Assembly: GCA_021324305.1 (NCBI GenBank)
Contig: JAJPJI010000019.1
Coordinates: forward strand, 123,748 to 187,747
Direction: 5' to 3'
DNA from: Gammaproteobacteria bacterium
GTDB taxonomy: Bacteria; Pseudomonadota; Gammaproteobacteria; DSM-16500
DNA length: 64,000 nucleotides
In this document: in pieces, positions 25,745 to 34,422 of the stretch
Layout of the letters: every line of letters starts with the position of its first letter
Position numbering within the stretch: position 1 is the stretch's first letter
Notes under the pieces: model-generated
What the model saw: only the letters and a program-made list of their open reading frames with translations
The model's database searches: none
Told to the model about the DNA's origin: nothing
Program-made: the position numbers and the translations under genes

Positions 25745-26653
25745 ATGGCGAAGACATATTACGAAGTTTTAGGTGTTGCACCTGCGGCTTCAGCGGAAGA
25801 GATAAAAAAGGCATATAAGAAACTCGCACTGCAAATGCATCCTGACAAAGGTGGAAAAGAGGAAGATTTTAAAGAACTTGGCGAAGCATACGGGGTTTTG
25901 TCTGATGAACAAAAGCGCAAGACCTATGATGCAATCTTGCGGGAAGGAGAGCAGCAAGAACGGCGCTTTACCAGAACCGAAACCAGGACAACTGCTGCGC
26001 GGACACCGTTCAATACGCCAACCATGCAGCGGACACCATTTAATACATCAGCCAATAATACACCAATTACACGGACACCATTTAATACACCGGACTTGTC
26101 AAGATCATCAATCAGTGAAGATGAAGAATTCTACGAAGAAGCTGAAATGCCCGAAAATGGACAAAAGGAAAATCGTGTTCCAGAGCCTGGGACTAATAAA
26201 CTGTATTCAAGCGGATTGCTATTTACGACTTTTACCTCTTTTCAACAGAATGAATATGCCAAGCAACCGGAATCTAGTATATTTGCAGGTATTTTTAAAT
26301 CAGAGGCAGACATCTATCGTCCCATTGGTCTTGATGAAGGTGATGTGTTCATTCCTTTTGTCGCACATTCACCATTAGATGATCTATTTAATTCAATCGA
26401 ATGCAGTCTCATGCAGCCGCAACCTGGGCAAACCATGGATGATCAGGATGGTTATTCAGGTGCGCTGAAATCAGGGTTGCACGATGGGCATGAGGTTGAA
26501 TTTATATTTGTAAAAGCGCCCTCGACGACTGGAATGGCTAACCTTATCGCAAGATCAATCCTGTTGGCATCCCTATTCATCGAAGTGTCACAGGTTGCAC
26601 AGGTTGTAGAGATAGAACCGGATTTCCAGTTTTACTATTCGAAGAAATGGTAG
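25745..26653 (+). CDS. J-domain protein with RTPFNT repeats, effector-like
   Basis: Protein of 302 residues. Residues 4-66 are a complete J domain with the HPD motif at 32-34 (LQMHPDKGG) and an acidic [15 protein letters not shown] helix; J domains stimulate Hsp70 ATPase. It lacks the Gly/Phe region, zinc centre and C-terminal domains of DnaJ, so it is not the housekeeping co-chaperone. A Thr/Arg-rich linker follows with three copies of RTPFNT(P/S) (about residues 85-116). The C-terminal 180 residues match nothing I recognise. Start is supported by AAGGCAGG upstream. A protein that recruits Hsp70 to a specific partner, possibly in a host cell, is a reasonable but unproven idea. Confidence 0.75.
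   Translation: MAKTYYEVLGVAPAASAEEIKKAYKKLALQMHPDKGGKEEDFKELGEAYGVLSDEQKRKTYDAILREGEQQERRFTRTETRTTAARTPFNTPTMQRTPFNTSANNTPITRTPFNTPDLSRSSISEDEEFYEEAEMPENGQKENRVPEPGTNKLYSSGLLFTTFTSFQQNEYAKQPESSIFAGIFKSEADIYRPIGLDEGDVFIPFVAHSPLDDLFNSIECSLMQPQPGQTMDDQDGYSGALKSGLHDGHEVEFIFVKAPSTTGMANLIARSILLASLFIEVSQVAQVVEIEPDFQFYYSKKW
26000..26092 (+). repeat. Short tandem-type repeat encoding RTPFNT
   Basis: CGGACACC begins at 26000, 26030 and 26072, each followed by the codons for Phe-Asn-Thr. The spacings (30 and 42 bp) are multiples of three, so the frame is kept. The copies are close enough at DNA level to suggest recent expansion. Confidence 0.65.
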
Positions 26654-26713
26654 GATCACCACGTTTTCTCGGTATGCTGCAAATCATTATTTCGTGACGC
26701 GCATTTTTCTTGA

Positions 26714-26728
26714 TCCCGCGTCGCGGGA
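26714..26728. terminator. Palindrome between convergent J-domain and quinone reductase genes
   Basis: TCCCGCG-T-CGCGGGA is a perfect palindrome that can form a TCCCG/CGGGA stem. It sits between the stop codons of convergent genes; no T tract is seen, so terminator function is tentative. Confidence 0.3.
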
Positions 26729-26788
26729 CCTTGTGCGTGAATCCTGTGTGCAAACGGGATGAGAAAATGGTTTGCTCGTATGGTATTG

Positions 26789-27766
26789 TCATGCGCCAAT
26801 TTTTAGTATGACTTTGCCTGTTGTTTGACGGCTTTCCAGCAAATGTTGTGCTTCCGCAGCCTGATCAAGCGGCATGATTCTGTCAATTTTGAATTTAAGC
26901 CAGCCCTCACGAATGGCATTGATCACATCATTGGCGCGTTTTAATAATTGTTCCCGCGTGCTGGTATGATTCGCCAGCATGCCGCCGGACACGGTGATTG
27001 ATTTTGCCTGGAGCGCGTTAGGCATAAGAGGGTCAGCGAGTCCGCTCGCTGAGCCAAAAATGCAAATCCATCCGCGAGTACGTACTGCATCCAGATTTTT
27101 TGTGAAAGTGCTTTTGCCAACGCCATCAATAATGTAATCGGCACCTTTTCCATTAGTCAGTTTTTTGGTTTCGGCAATAAAGTCTTCGCGGCTATAAATG
27201 ATAATGTCATCCGCACCCGCTTCGCGGGCAATCCTGGCTTTTTCGTCAGTTGAGACGGTTCCTATCACGCGTGCTTTCATGTGCTTGAGCCATTGCACTA
27301 CTAGCAATCCAACACCGCCTGCTGCGGCATGTATGAGCACATCATCACCTGGTTTTATCTGATAATAGTCATGTACGAGGTAATGCGCAGTCATGCCCTG
27401 TAAGGGAAACGCGGCGCCAAGTTCAAAGCTGATATCATCAGGAAGAGGGATGAGTTGTGAAGCCTTGACAGCAATATATTCAGCATAAGAACCAACTTGC
27501 CCAGTAAAGGCAACACGATCGCCGGGCTTCACTTCTGTGACACCTTCGCCGACGGCCTCTACAATGCCGGCGCCTTCCCTGCCTGGAATAAAGGGTAACG
27601 GGATAGCAACGCGCGACATACCCATGCGCATGTAAATGTCAATGAAGTTAAGGCCGGCAGCTTTGAGTTGAATGAGTGCCTCGCCTGCTTTCGGTTGAGG
27701 CTTGGGACCATCCTGATACTGCAGAACATTCACGTCGCCATATTGTGATATCTGGATCGCTTTCAT
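26789..27766 (-). CDS. qor: Quinone oxidoreductase (zeta-crystallin-like)
   Basis: Zinc-independent medium-chain dehydrogenase of 325 residues that reduces quinones with NADPH. The N-terminal GroES-like domain includes MRMGMSRVAIPLPFIPGREG and GDRVAFTGQVGSYAEY. The nucleotide-binding domain has the motif HAAAGGVGLLVVQWLK. The chain ends GKVILKIG as in E. coli QorA-type enzymes. Start at 27766 is favoured by AAAGGA six bases upstream; an ATG eight codons earlier lacks a site. The gene precedes no clear operon partner: the methyltransferase gene upstream ends 34 bp away on the same strand and may be co-transcribed. Role: redox detoxification, by family knowledge. Confidence 0.88.
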   Translation of the reverse strand: MKAIQISQYGDVNVLQYQDGPKPQPKAGEALIQLKAAGLNFIDIYMRMGMSRVAIPLPFIPGREGAGIVEAVGEGVTEVKPGDRVAFTGQVGSYAEYIAVKASQLIPLPDDISFELGAAFPLQGMTAHYLVHDYYQIKPGDDVLIHAAAGGVGLLVVQWLKHMKARVIGTVSTDEKARIAREAGADDIIIYSREDFIAETKKLTNGKGADYIIDGVGKSTFTKNLDAVRTRGWICIFGSASGLADPLMPNALQAKSITVSGGMLANHTSTREQLLKRANDVINAIREGWLKFKIDRIMPLDQAAEAQHLLESRQTTGKVILKIGA

Positions 27767-27800
27767 AGGTTTCCTTTGATCTTGAATCATGAATACAGTT

Positions 27801-28514
27801 TTACAAGAGCCAGATAATGATATCCCAGCGAAATGCCCACGCCCAACGGATCGAGTAAGCCTTCAGGTTGGATTGCTGAAATAAATTTATCAGATCATTT
27901 TTATGGAAGGCTTTCAATACTGACAGTGGAGCGTCATGTTTTGCCAGACTGGAAACAGGAAAAATGCCTGTTATCGCTTTGATTGCATAATAACTCAACC
28001 AGTGTCGCTGCAAGTCATTAATAATAATGGCCAGTCGTGTTTGTCTGGCCAGTTGCTGAAGCAGATCAACCAGCGCTTTGTCGCTAAAATGATGGCTTAC
28101 ACTATTCAAACAGACGATGTCAAACGCCAATCGGGAAAATTCTGCGGAAAAGATGTTCAGTGTCTGATAATTGATGCTGGAATGCATTTTAGATTTATCT
28201 CTGGCGTATTGGGTCATGCATGGGTTAGCGTCTATGCCAATTACGTCGGCAAGCATGTTTTTGGATTTTGCCCAATTGTCTATTGCTCTTGTCAGGTCGC
28301 CGCTGCCGCAACCCAGGTCGGCGATGATGGTTTTTTGGTTTGTAAAACAGGAGAGGTATTTTCTGTAAATTTTGTCTAACGAGGAAATTAATACTTTTTT
28401 ACCGCCTAGCCATTTATTATATAATTCCAGTTCATCAAGATTTTTCCGCAGTTCATCGCTATCAAGAGTCAAATCATCCATGAGTTCACTTTTAGTAGAG
28501 CGGTGTCTGAACAT
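27801..28514 (-). CDS. Class I SAM-dependent methyltransferase
   Basis: Methyltransferase of 237 residues from the ATG at 28514, which has GGGAA upstream; the open frame extends to 28757 but that would overlap the kinase gene. Motif I is IADLGCGSGDL (about residues 64-74) and an acidic residue for the SAM ribose follows in VIGIDANPCM. NSVSHHFSDKALV matches the post-motif region of small-molecule methyltransferases. Near the N-terminus, ELMDDLTLDSDELRKNLDEL is characteristic of a family often found in lipid or polyketide tailoring. The C-terminus is Trp-rich and may contact a membrane. The substrate is unknown. It is 106 bp downstream of the kinase gene on the same strand. Confidence 0.75.
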   Translation of the reverse strand: MFRHRSTKSELMDDLTLDSDELRKNLDELELYNKWLGGKKVLISSLDKIYRKYLSCFTNQKTIIADLGCGSGDLTRAIDNWAKSKNMLADVIGIDANPCMTQYARDKSKMHSSINYQTLNIFSAEFSRLAFDIVCLNSVSHHFSDKALVDLLQQLARQTRLAIIINDLQRHWLSYYAIKAITGIFPVSSLAKHDAPLSVLKAFHKNDLINLFQQSNLKAYSIRWAWAFRWDIIIWLL

Positions 28515-28620
28515 GAGGGTTCCCGAGATGTTAACCATCCATGCAGGGATTATATGAAATTCTGCATGCTGAATATAGTCCGATCGTGAATGGTCTTTGT
28601 CATGCAGGATGTTCAGTGTG

Positions 28621-30357
28621 TCATGTGTGGAGGATTCCTGTTGCATGTGATCTGACAAGTGCTGGGGGTACATAATCAGCAAGCAGCTTCGCGGCCTGAT
28701 GAAATTCATGGCAGTCTTTGAGCTTGCCAGAGTTGAGTTCCTGCTGTGTTTTGGCAATCAGCTTTTCTATGCCCGGGCCGGTGTGCACTTTGTCCATGAC
28801 AATATGAATCCCTGCCTGTTCCAATTCCCATTTGATTTTCATGTTTTCATAATCGGTGTGAATTCCGGTATCGACCAGTTGGACTTCATGAATGGTTTGC
28901 AATGCACTGATCAGGTTTTCTTTGTCGTTTTCAGTATATTGCAGGTAATCCTGGATGTTCAGGATGCCGACTTTTATTTTGTCGCCGGCAGCTTTGCAGC
29001 GTAATTTGATTCTTTCAAAAAACTCCGCGATGCTGTCCAGGGTTGGTGTTTCCATAGAGCCGTTAGTCGAGTTATTCAGAAAATCCAGTATTTCTTCACG
29101 CATAACGGGATCGGTGATTCGGGTGTTGCAAGCAAAAAGAGGATGACTCTTATCCACCAGATAATTTTTTTTGGGGTCGAACGTTTCCAGGAATTTTATA
29201 AATTCTTCTTGCTGGGGGTCGATCGGCGGTTCAAATAATCCAAATATTTCAGCGAGCACGATCAATATTGCATGCGTATCAGTCTTTTCGCTGACTGATA
29301 TGGTGAGATGGTATGCCTCGTTTTTTGCTCTCTTTAGCAGTGCCTCTCTCCAGGCCATGCGGATTTCAGACGTCCAGTGCGTGAAACTGCCTCTCAGGGT
29401 TGTCTGGCATTCTTTGCCCCGGATCAAGGGCAGGGCGCGTCCCAGATCAATAAACGTCATTTTGTTGGCGGCAAAGTGATAGACCAAATTGTCAGGCTTG
29501 AGGTCGCAGTGCAGCATGGGGCTGTGTGCGTGTTCGTGCATGTCTTTTAATGCCTGGATCGCATCAAGCGCCATCTGCACCCAGAAAATGGTGGGCAGCT
29601 GGAGGTTGATTTGCGGGTTGAAACCTTCGACACTATCAACCGGCAAGCCTTCTGCCAGGTCCATGAGAAAACTCCATTGAATCTCATTTTTATCTGGTTT
29701 AAGAAAAGGCGACCGGTATGGATTCTTGCTCGAAGATGCTCTTTTTCCTATGGGCTCCCGTTGGGATGAACGGCCAAGCAAGATATTGGTCTGGTATTCA
29801 AGCTTGACATCATGAATTCTTCGCAATGCCATGTTACCCTGTTCAGTACTTAACTTGCCTTGTGGCGCAACCGGAAGGATTTTTGATGCCCGCCATTTGC
29901 CGGTACGAAGATTCTGGACAGCCCATACCCTGCCAGTTTTTCCTGTGCCCAATTTAAAATAGATGGCATATAAATCTTCGCCTTTGCTGATGATGTTCCA
30001 AGGTGTGGTGAGTACACGTTTTGGATACCGGTCATCATCGATAGACGGCCGACTTAACTTGAGTATCCTGATTCCCAGTTTAATGCTTTCGATATCAGCC
30101 GCAGTCATTAGCCGGCAATTTTCCTTATCTTTTATGTCGGCAATATTTCCCTTTCTGGGAAAAAAGGGAATGGGTTTGGTCGTGACATCGGTGAGAGAGG
30201 CTGGACTGATGCTTGGTAAGCCGAATAAGGTTGAACCCAATGCGGCTGCAGGTGCTCCTGCCTCGACAGGGTTTAATCCTGTATGGGTTGAAACGGTTTC
30301 CATGGAACCAGATGTTGTCTTGTGGATCGATGTGGTTGCCGCAGCTTTGCTAAACAT
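28621..30357 (-). CDS. Eukaryotic-like Ser/Thr protein kinase, effector-like
   Basis: Protein of 578 residues with a full kinase core. A glycine-rich loop LGTGKTGRVWAV starts at residue 136, the ATP lysine is K159 in WRASKIL, the catalytic loop is HCDLKPDN (283-290), and the metal site is DLG (304-306, in place of DFG). All catalytic residues are present, so activity is expected. The N-terminal 110 residues are Ser/Thr/Pro-rich and probably disordered. After the kinase domain, about 200 helical residues match nothing I know. There is no membrane helix or extracellular PASTA domain as in bacterial PknB kinases, so a secreted LegK-like kinase is the better fit. AAGG precedes the start. Export is inferred. 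Confidence 0.75.
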   Translation of the reverse strand: MFSKAAATTSIHKTTSGSMETVSTHTGLNPVEAGAPAAALGSTLFGLPSISPASLTDVTTKPIPFFPRKGNIADIKDKENCRLMTAADIESIKLGIRILKLSRPSIDDDRYPKRVLTTPWNIISKGEDLYAIYFKLGTGKTGRVWAVQNLRTGKWRASKILPVAPQGKLSTEQGNMALRRIHDVKLEYQTNILLGRSSQREPIGKRASSSKNPYRSPFLKPDKNEIQWSFLMDLAEGLPVDSVEGFNPQINLQLPTIFWVQMALDAIQALKDMHEHAHSPMLHCDLKPDNLVYHFAANKMTFIDLGRALPLIRGKECQTTLRGSFTHWTSEIRMAWREALLKRAKNEAYHLTISVSEKTDTHAILIVLAEIFGLFEPPIDPQQEEFIKFLETFDPKKNYLVDKSHPLFACNTRITDPVMREEILDFLNNSTNGSMETPTLDSIAEFFERIKLRCKAAGDKIKVGILNIQDYLQYTENDKENLISALQTIHEVQLVDTGIHTDYENMKIKWELEQAGIHIVMDKVHTGPGIEKLIAKTQQELNSGKLKDCHEFHQAAKLLADYVPPALVRSHATGILHT

Positions 30358-30741
30358 AACGAATTTACCTTAAAGAGTTGTCGTTTTATGTCAAATTTCC
30401 CCTCGGGCTGGGCCAGTCCATGCCATCTTTCTGCTTTCAGCCTGATCGAGTATGTTGATAGCGATGTATAATATCAGCCCATTTATTTTTGTTAAGATAT
30501 TTGCTTGAGCAAACTATACTGACTGAATTTACTACAGGAATGTTTACTGGAAAATGTCCAAAGTGTCAAACGGCTGAAATATGAACAGGTTATCAACGCT
30601 ATGTAATGAATGATTCCAGTTTGGCCAGGCAGTGAATATTGCTCGGTAACATATTGATTCAATAATTTTTTAGCTGGCTTTCTTTGTCCTATCTAATTAA
30701 TATTTATATATAGAGATACTTAAATTCAGGACATGATATTT
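30358..30741. other. Intergenic region between divergent kinase and cyclic-nucleotide-binding genes
   Basis: 384 bp without a convincing gene. It must hold both divergent promoters. On the minus strand TTGACA lies about 40 bp before the kinase start. On the plus strand several AT-rich -10-like hexamers (TATACT near 30514, TATATA near 30710) are present, but I cannot choose one. Confidence 0.4.
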
Positions 30742-31197
30742 ATGGATGAAGGAATCGATATCAATCTCAGGAAACAGCTGGTAAAAAAACAGCCTGTTTT
30801 TTCTCAGTTAACCGATCCTGAAACGGAAGAGTTGGCATCCCTGTTTTCAGAAAAACAAATAGCCAGTGATGCAACAATAGTTAAGGAAGGTGATCCTGTT
30901 GACAGTATTTATCTGATTGTCAGTGGAACAGCGGATGTCAGGCATGTTTCAATCAAGAATAATGCGCCTGAAATTAAATCGGTTGCCATTTTAAGTGCCG
31001 GCGATGCAATCGGATTAAATGAAACAGGTTTTTACTCAATCAGTGGCAGGCGAACAGCTACGGTTGTTGCCATGACAGATATGGTGTTGTTACGCCTAAG
31101 CGTTGCGGCATTCCATGGTTTTGCGCTATCCCATTCGCATGTCAGTGAGATCATGCATAAGCATGCTGAAAATATCCTGAATAACGACAAGCAATAA
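30742..31197 (+). CDS. Cyclic-nucleotide-binding domain protein
   Basis: Stand-alone cNMP-binding-type domain of 151 residues. It starts MDEGIDINLRKQLV, then shows the beta-barrel features ATIVKEGDPVDSIYLIVSGTAD and AGDAIGLNETGFYS. The phosphate-binding cassette normally reads GE-x6-R(S/T)A. Here AIGLNE...GRRTAT aligns only partly, so ligand binding is uncertain. No DNA-binding helix-turn-helix is fused, unlike Crp. The start at 30742 is preferred because AGGA is ten bases upstream; the ATG at 30733 is too close to it. It is monocistronic and 150 bp upstream of the LexA-like gene. Confidence 0.75.
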   Translation: MDEGIDINLRKQLVKKQPVFSQLTDPETEELASLFSEKQIASDATIVKEGDPVDSIYLIVSGTADVRHVSIKNNAPEIKSVAILSAGDAIGLNETGFYSISGRRTATVVAMTDMVLLRLSVAAFHGFALSHSHVSEIMHKHAENILNNDKQ

Positions 31198-31297
31198 TTC
31201 CTGGCTGAAGAGCATATTCTTTTCTCCAAGTGTCTCGCGGGCTTCGGTTTCGAAGAAGACCGCGGTACCAGACACGAGCATTAATATTTTTCTTGAT

Positions 31298-31350
31298 ATT
31301 TCACTTTTTCTTCACTAATCTGATATTGTTTGGTGAAGAAATGGTGAAAC
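31298..31350 (+). promoter_or_regulatory. Large inverted repeat (probable operator) abutting the LexA-like gene
   Basis: A 19-bp arm at 31298-31316 and its near reverse complement at 31332-31350 (15 of 19 match) flank a 15-bp spacer. Each arm is itself a direct repeat with an 11-bp period: TTCACT twice on the left, GGTGAA twice on the right. The right arm ends at the start codon. The canonical CTGT-N8-ACAG SOS box is not present. This looks like a multi-site operator for autoregulation. Confidence 0.55.
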
Positions 31351-31947
31351 ATGGTAACCCGGATACAGCACAAAATTTATGAGTTTATTCGTCAGTATAT
31401 TGAGCAATATGGATACTCGCCTTCACTTGAAGAAATTGCGTTAGGCATAGGCATCAGCCCTAACTCAATCAGCCTTGTAAGCCGCAGCATTCGCGCGCTG
31501 GTTGCAGCTGGGCGGCTCAGATTTCATAAGAAAGGATATCGTAATCTTCAGGTGATTAATGATGAAGGCTTTTCCTTGCCATTGATGGGACGTATTGCAG
31601 CAGGTGAGCCAATTGAGGCAATTGAGAACCGACAGACGGTCGACTTGAGTAAGCTTCTGAGAGGTGAGGACCATTTCGTGCTCGAAGTGAAAGGCGACTC
31701 CATGGTGGAAGAGGGAATTTTTGATGGTGATCTGGTTATTTGCAGGCGTACCAAGCAGGCACGTGAGGGTGAAATTGTTGTTGCGCTGATTGATGAACAG
31801 GATGCAACCTTAAAACGCATCTCTTACAAAATCAGTCATCATATCACTTTGGTTCCTGCTAATCCGGCATTGAAACCAAAAGCATATTCACCACAGCGAA
31901 TCCAGGTTCAAGGGGTGTTTGTTGGTTTGTTGCGGATAAAAGGGTAA
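31351..31947 (+). CDS. lexA: LexA-family autocleaving repressor
   Basis: Repressor of 198 residues. The N-terminal winged helix-turn-helix runs about residues 1-66 and includes GYSPSLEEIALGIGISPNS and RALVAAGRLRF. The C-terminal S24 peptidase domain has all cleavage residues: Ala84-Gly85 in RIAAGEPI, Ser117 in GDSM, and Lys155 in ATLKRI. LexA cuts itself when RecA filaments form and so releases DNA-repair genes. The recognition helix is unlike that of E. coli LexA, and the upstream inverted repeat is not a standard SOS box, so operator specificity has probably changed. A broken Y-family polymerase lies downstream. It could equally be a phage-type or UmuD/SamA-linked repressor. Legionella pneumophila is reported to lack LexA, so its presence here is of interest. 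Confidence 0.8.
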   Translation: MVTRIQHKIYEFIRQYIEQYGYSPSLEEIALGIGISPNSISLVSRSIRALVAAGRLRFHKKGYRNLQVINDEGFSLPLMGRIAAGEPIEAIENRQTVDLSKLLRGEDHFVLEVKGDSMVEEGIFDGDLVICRRTKQAREGEIVVALIDEQDATLKRISYKISHHITLVPANPALKPKAYSPQRIQVQGVFVGLLRIKG

Positions 31948-32257
31948 TACATTATTGGCATCGCAGCATGTTAGATGAGGCTGGACGGGTTTTAAATGAA
32001 TACTTTTCTCTCGTGTGAAACAGTTACGCCATGACGATGATCCGCGAGAGAGGAGTATTTAATCTATCCCGAACGAATGAACGACCGGATTGCATGCCTG
32101 CTCCGTGCTTGATGCGGGGAAATGCAATCCTTGGCCACTGAAATGTGGCGTTGGTGCAAAGCAGTTATCGGTATGCCCTGACTTTAATGAACGCTCTCCA
32201 GGCTGATAGCGCTTGATGCAAGATTGGGGGCTTAGGGCAGCGCGGTCGAAATAGTAG
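31948..32257 (+). other. Intergenic region with imperfect hairpin between the LexA-like gene and the polymerase remnant
   Basis: 310 bp without a supported gene. The left part holds a 15-bp stem (31999-32013 pairing with 32045-32059, two G-T pairs) around a 31-base loop. The rest has many stops in all frames and may be decayed coding sequence of the same repair cassette. Confidence 0.4.
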
Positions 32258-32898
32258 GTGATAGAAATGATGAGGCACAATATCCAGCAGCCAGGCGAAT
32301 ACTGGTCAAGAGCAATTATTCTTGTTGACATGAATGCTTTTTTTGCTTCTGTCGAGCAACTGGATCATCCTGAGTGGCGTGGGCGTGCGCTGGCAGTCAC
32401 GAATGGCAAACAGGGGACATGCGTGATTACCTGTTCATATGAAGCCCGCGCATTTGGGATTAAAACAGGCATGCGTTTACGTGAGGCAAAAAGCTTGTGT
32501 CCCAATCTTATCCAGGTGCCAGCGCATCCTGACCGATATGTGGAAGTATCTCGAGCGATTATGGAGACATTGGCAACCCTTCAGTATTCTTGCCAAACGC
32601 TTCGGTAATCTTGGGCGGCGTAGCTGGTATATGTGCCAAGGTGCGGATCCTGATCCGGGTAGGTTGCAGCTGGATTTATTTGCGGCCCCGGATGTCAAAA
32701 CCAGTGCGGCTCCCAATAGATAAATTCATGAAAACCGATTACGAAGGTCGTGTGCATTGGTATGAGGTTACCAGAGGTCAATGGATTCAGGGGTTGCTCG
32801 CACACGAAAACAATGAATATCGTGTTTATATTGTCACTATTATTCCTGAGCTTCTGGATATTTGTCATGACCGCTGGCCGCGCATTATAGTGCGGTAG
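32258..32898 (+). pseudogene. Y-family translesion DNA polymerase, truncated and frame-disrupted
   Basis: The first 115 codons (32258-32608) clearly encode the palm start of a Pol IV/UmuC/ImuB-type polymerase: ILVDMNAFFASVEQLDHPEW with the first metal-binding Asp, then VITCSYEARAFGIKTGMRL. Normal proteins are 350-420 residues and carry a second SxDE motif, which is missing here. After a stop at 32606 the other two frames stay open for short stretches (a QLDLFAAPD segment in one frame and a WYEVTRGQWIQGLL segment in another), consistent with C-terminal remnants joined by deletion and frameshifts. It lies 310 bp after the LexA-like gene, as in error-prone repair cassettes. It cannot make an active polymerase. 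Confidence 0.65.
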
Positions 32899-33038
32899 TC
32901 ATTGTGGCAGCAAAAATTCATTATTCGTGCGAATGCAAGACCAATACCATCAGAATTGTCCCATATCGGCACTCTTGGCCGCGAATCAGGAGGTATGTCA
33001 AATATCATGGAGAGACAGTGATTGATGTTACCTCAGGC

Positions 33039-33518
33039 TCAGGCTTTTTTCTCTTCTTCGTTCAACTGTTCAACAATATTCTCGCGCATTTTGGCTAGTT
33101 GGTTAATGACAACCTGAAGATTTTTGTCGTCGAGACCGGATAGTATCTGAGGTTTAAGGTTGTCGCTGATTTTTTTAATTTTGGCAACAACTTTGTGTGC
33201 GGTCGTAGTGATAGTCAGGCATTTGATGCGTCGGTCATCTGGATCACTTTGTTTCTGTATCCATTTCTGTTGTTCCAGTTTGTCCAGGGAGCGCATAAGG
33301 TTTTGAGGTTCCAGATCAAGCAGGTTGGCAATTTGTATCTGGGTGAGGCCCGGATTATGTGCGATACAAAATAAAACCCGTTTTTCGGTTCCGCTGATGC
33401 CCAATGATTTGATTTTTGCATTGAGCAAGCGGCGCCATAGCAATCCAACATGACAAACCAGGTATTCGATATCAAAAATATCAGTCGTGCATGTTTTGAG
33501 ATCAGGTTTCTTTGACAT
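33039..33518 (-). CDS. MarR-family transcriptional regulator
   Basis: Regulator of 159 residues. The winged helix-turn-helix covers about residues 48-115, with TQIQIANLLDLEPQNLMRSLDKLEQQKWI as recognition region and QSDPDDRRIKCLTIT as the wing, the MarR signature with Asp-Arg-Arg. It begins within the last 17 bases of the EamA exporter gene upstream, so the two are translationally coupled. MarR proteins usually repress their own operon and respond to small phenolic or drug-like ligands. A perfect palindrome lies before the exporter gene and is a natural operator candidate. Confidence 0.88.
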   Translation of the reverse strand: MSKKPDLKTCTTDIFDIEYLVCHVGLLWRRLLNAKIKSLGISGTEKRVLFCIAHNPGLTQIQIANLLDLEPQNLMRSLDKLEQQKWIQKQSDPDDRRIKCLTITTTAHKVVAKIKKISDNLKPQILSGLDDKNLQVVINQLAKMRENIVEQLNEEEKKA

Positions 33519-34422
33519 AGGCTAGCTTACCTTGATGTAAATGAAGGGGCTCCACTTTGTTCTGTGCTTCAACACGAATACAAAGTATGCCGCCAATTAT
33601 AATCAATATCATGCCAAGGATTGTATAGGGAGTTGGCAGAGTATGCCATACGAATTGAGAAATAACAGCTGCATAGATGATGTTTGAATAAAATAATGAA
33701 GCTACCAATTGTGCGTTGATATATTTCAGGGCCATAGTGGAAGCATATTGGGTGGCAAAATAAAATGCGCCTATGGCGGCCATGATTAACAGCATATGCG
33801 TGCTGACTGGCGTCCAGAACTTGATGGAGATGATGCCGGATATGATGCTCGAAAACAGGAAGAAATAAAAAGCAGTTGTTTCGGTGGCTTCGGTGGCGGA
33901 AAGTTTTCTGACGGTCAACATGGTGGATGCCATTGCCACACCGGCACCAAGCGCAAGTATTGATGCAGGATTGAATATGCTTGAATCCGGGTGAAGGACA
34001 ATGGCAACGCCAACATATCCTGTCAATATCGGAAACCATAAACGATGATTGATTTTTTGGGAAAATGCAAGATAGGCCAGGAATGGCACGATCAGTGGTG
34101 CGGTATTTGCCAGGAGCATGCCATTTACCAGGGGAATATAGGTGACGGCATAGAACAGCAGGTAACTGATAGATAGGCTAAAGACTGTGCGTATCAGGTG
34201 CAGGCTGAGCTTGCTGGAGGCGAGGATTTTTTTTGCGCCAGATGGCCCGTTCTTGAGGATCAAGGGCAGTATCAGGATCAGAGAGATCACGCTTTGTATA
34301 AATATCACGACTGGCAGCGGCGGTAAAACTGCGGCCTGAGTTTTGATAATGGCAGTTTGTGATGAATACAAAAGCGCAGCGAATAAACTCAAAACCACTC
34401 CCAAGGGTAAGTTATGTTTCAT
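33502..34422 (-). CDS. EamA-family (DMT) transporter
   Basis: Inner-membrane drug/metabolite transporter of 306 residues with ten hydrophobic helices arranged as two EamA repeats (about residues 8-140 and 150-290). It opens LPLGVVLSLFAALLYSSQTAII; the first repeat ends with NTAPLIVPFLAYLAF and the second with ILGMILIIIGGILCI, the typical EamA ends. Similar proteins export amino acids or S-adenosylmethionine. AAGGAG lies six bases before the start. It is the first gene of a two-gene operon with the MarR regulator, suggesting ligand-controlled export. Confidence 0.88.
   Translation of the reverse strand: MKHNLPLGVVLSLFAALLYSSQTAIIKTQAAVLPPLPVVIFIQSVISLILILPLILKNGPSGAKKILASSKLSLHLIRTVFSLSISYLLFYAVTYIPLVNGMLLANTAPLIVPFLAYLAFSQKINHRLWFPILTGYVGVAIVLHPDSSIFNPASILALGAGVAMASTMLTVRKLSATEATETTAFYFFLFSSIISGIISIKFWTPVSTHMLLIMAAIGAFYFATQYASTMALKYINAQLVASLFYSNIIYAAVISQFVWHTLPTPYTILGMILIIIGGILCIRVEAQNKVEPLHLHQGKLAYVKET

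Noticed and set aside
28515..28757. Longer methyltransferase reading frame
   Set aside because: It would overlap the kinase gene by 137 bp, and the extra residues do not look like the family; the ATG at 28514 has a better site.
30733..30741. Upstream ATG of the cyclic-nucleotide-binding gene
   Set aside because: The AGGA site almost touches this ATG and suits the one at 30742 better.
32439..32723. Separate small gene in the polymerase region
   Set aside because: The frame overlaps the polymerase start in another frame and looks like a fragment of the same decayed gene.
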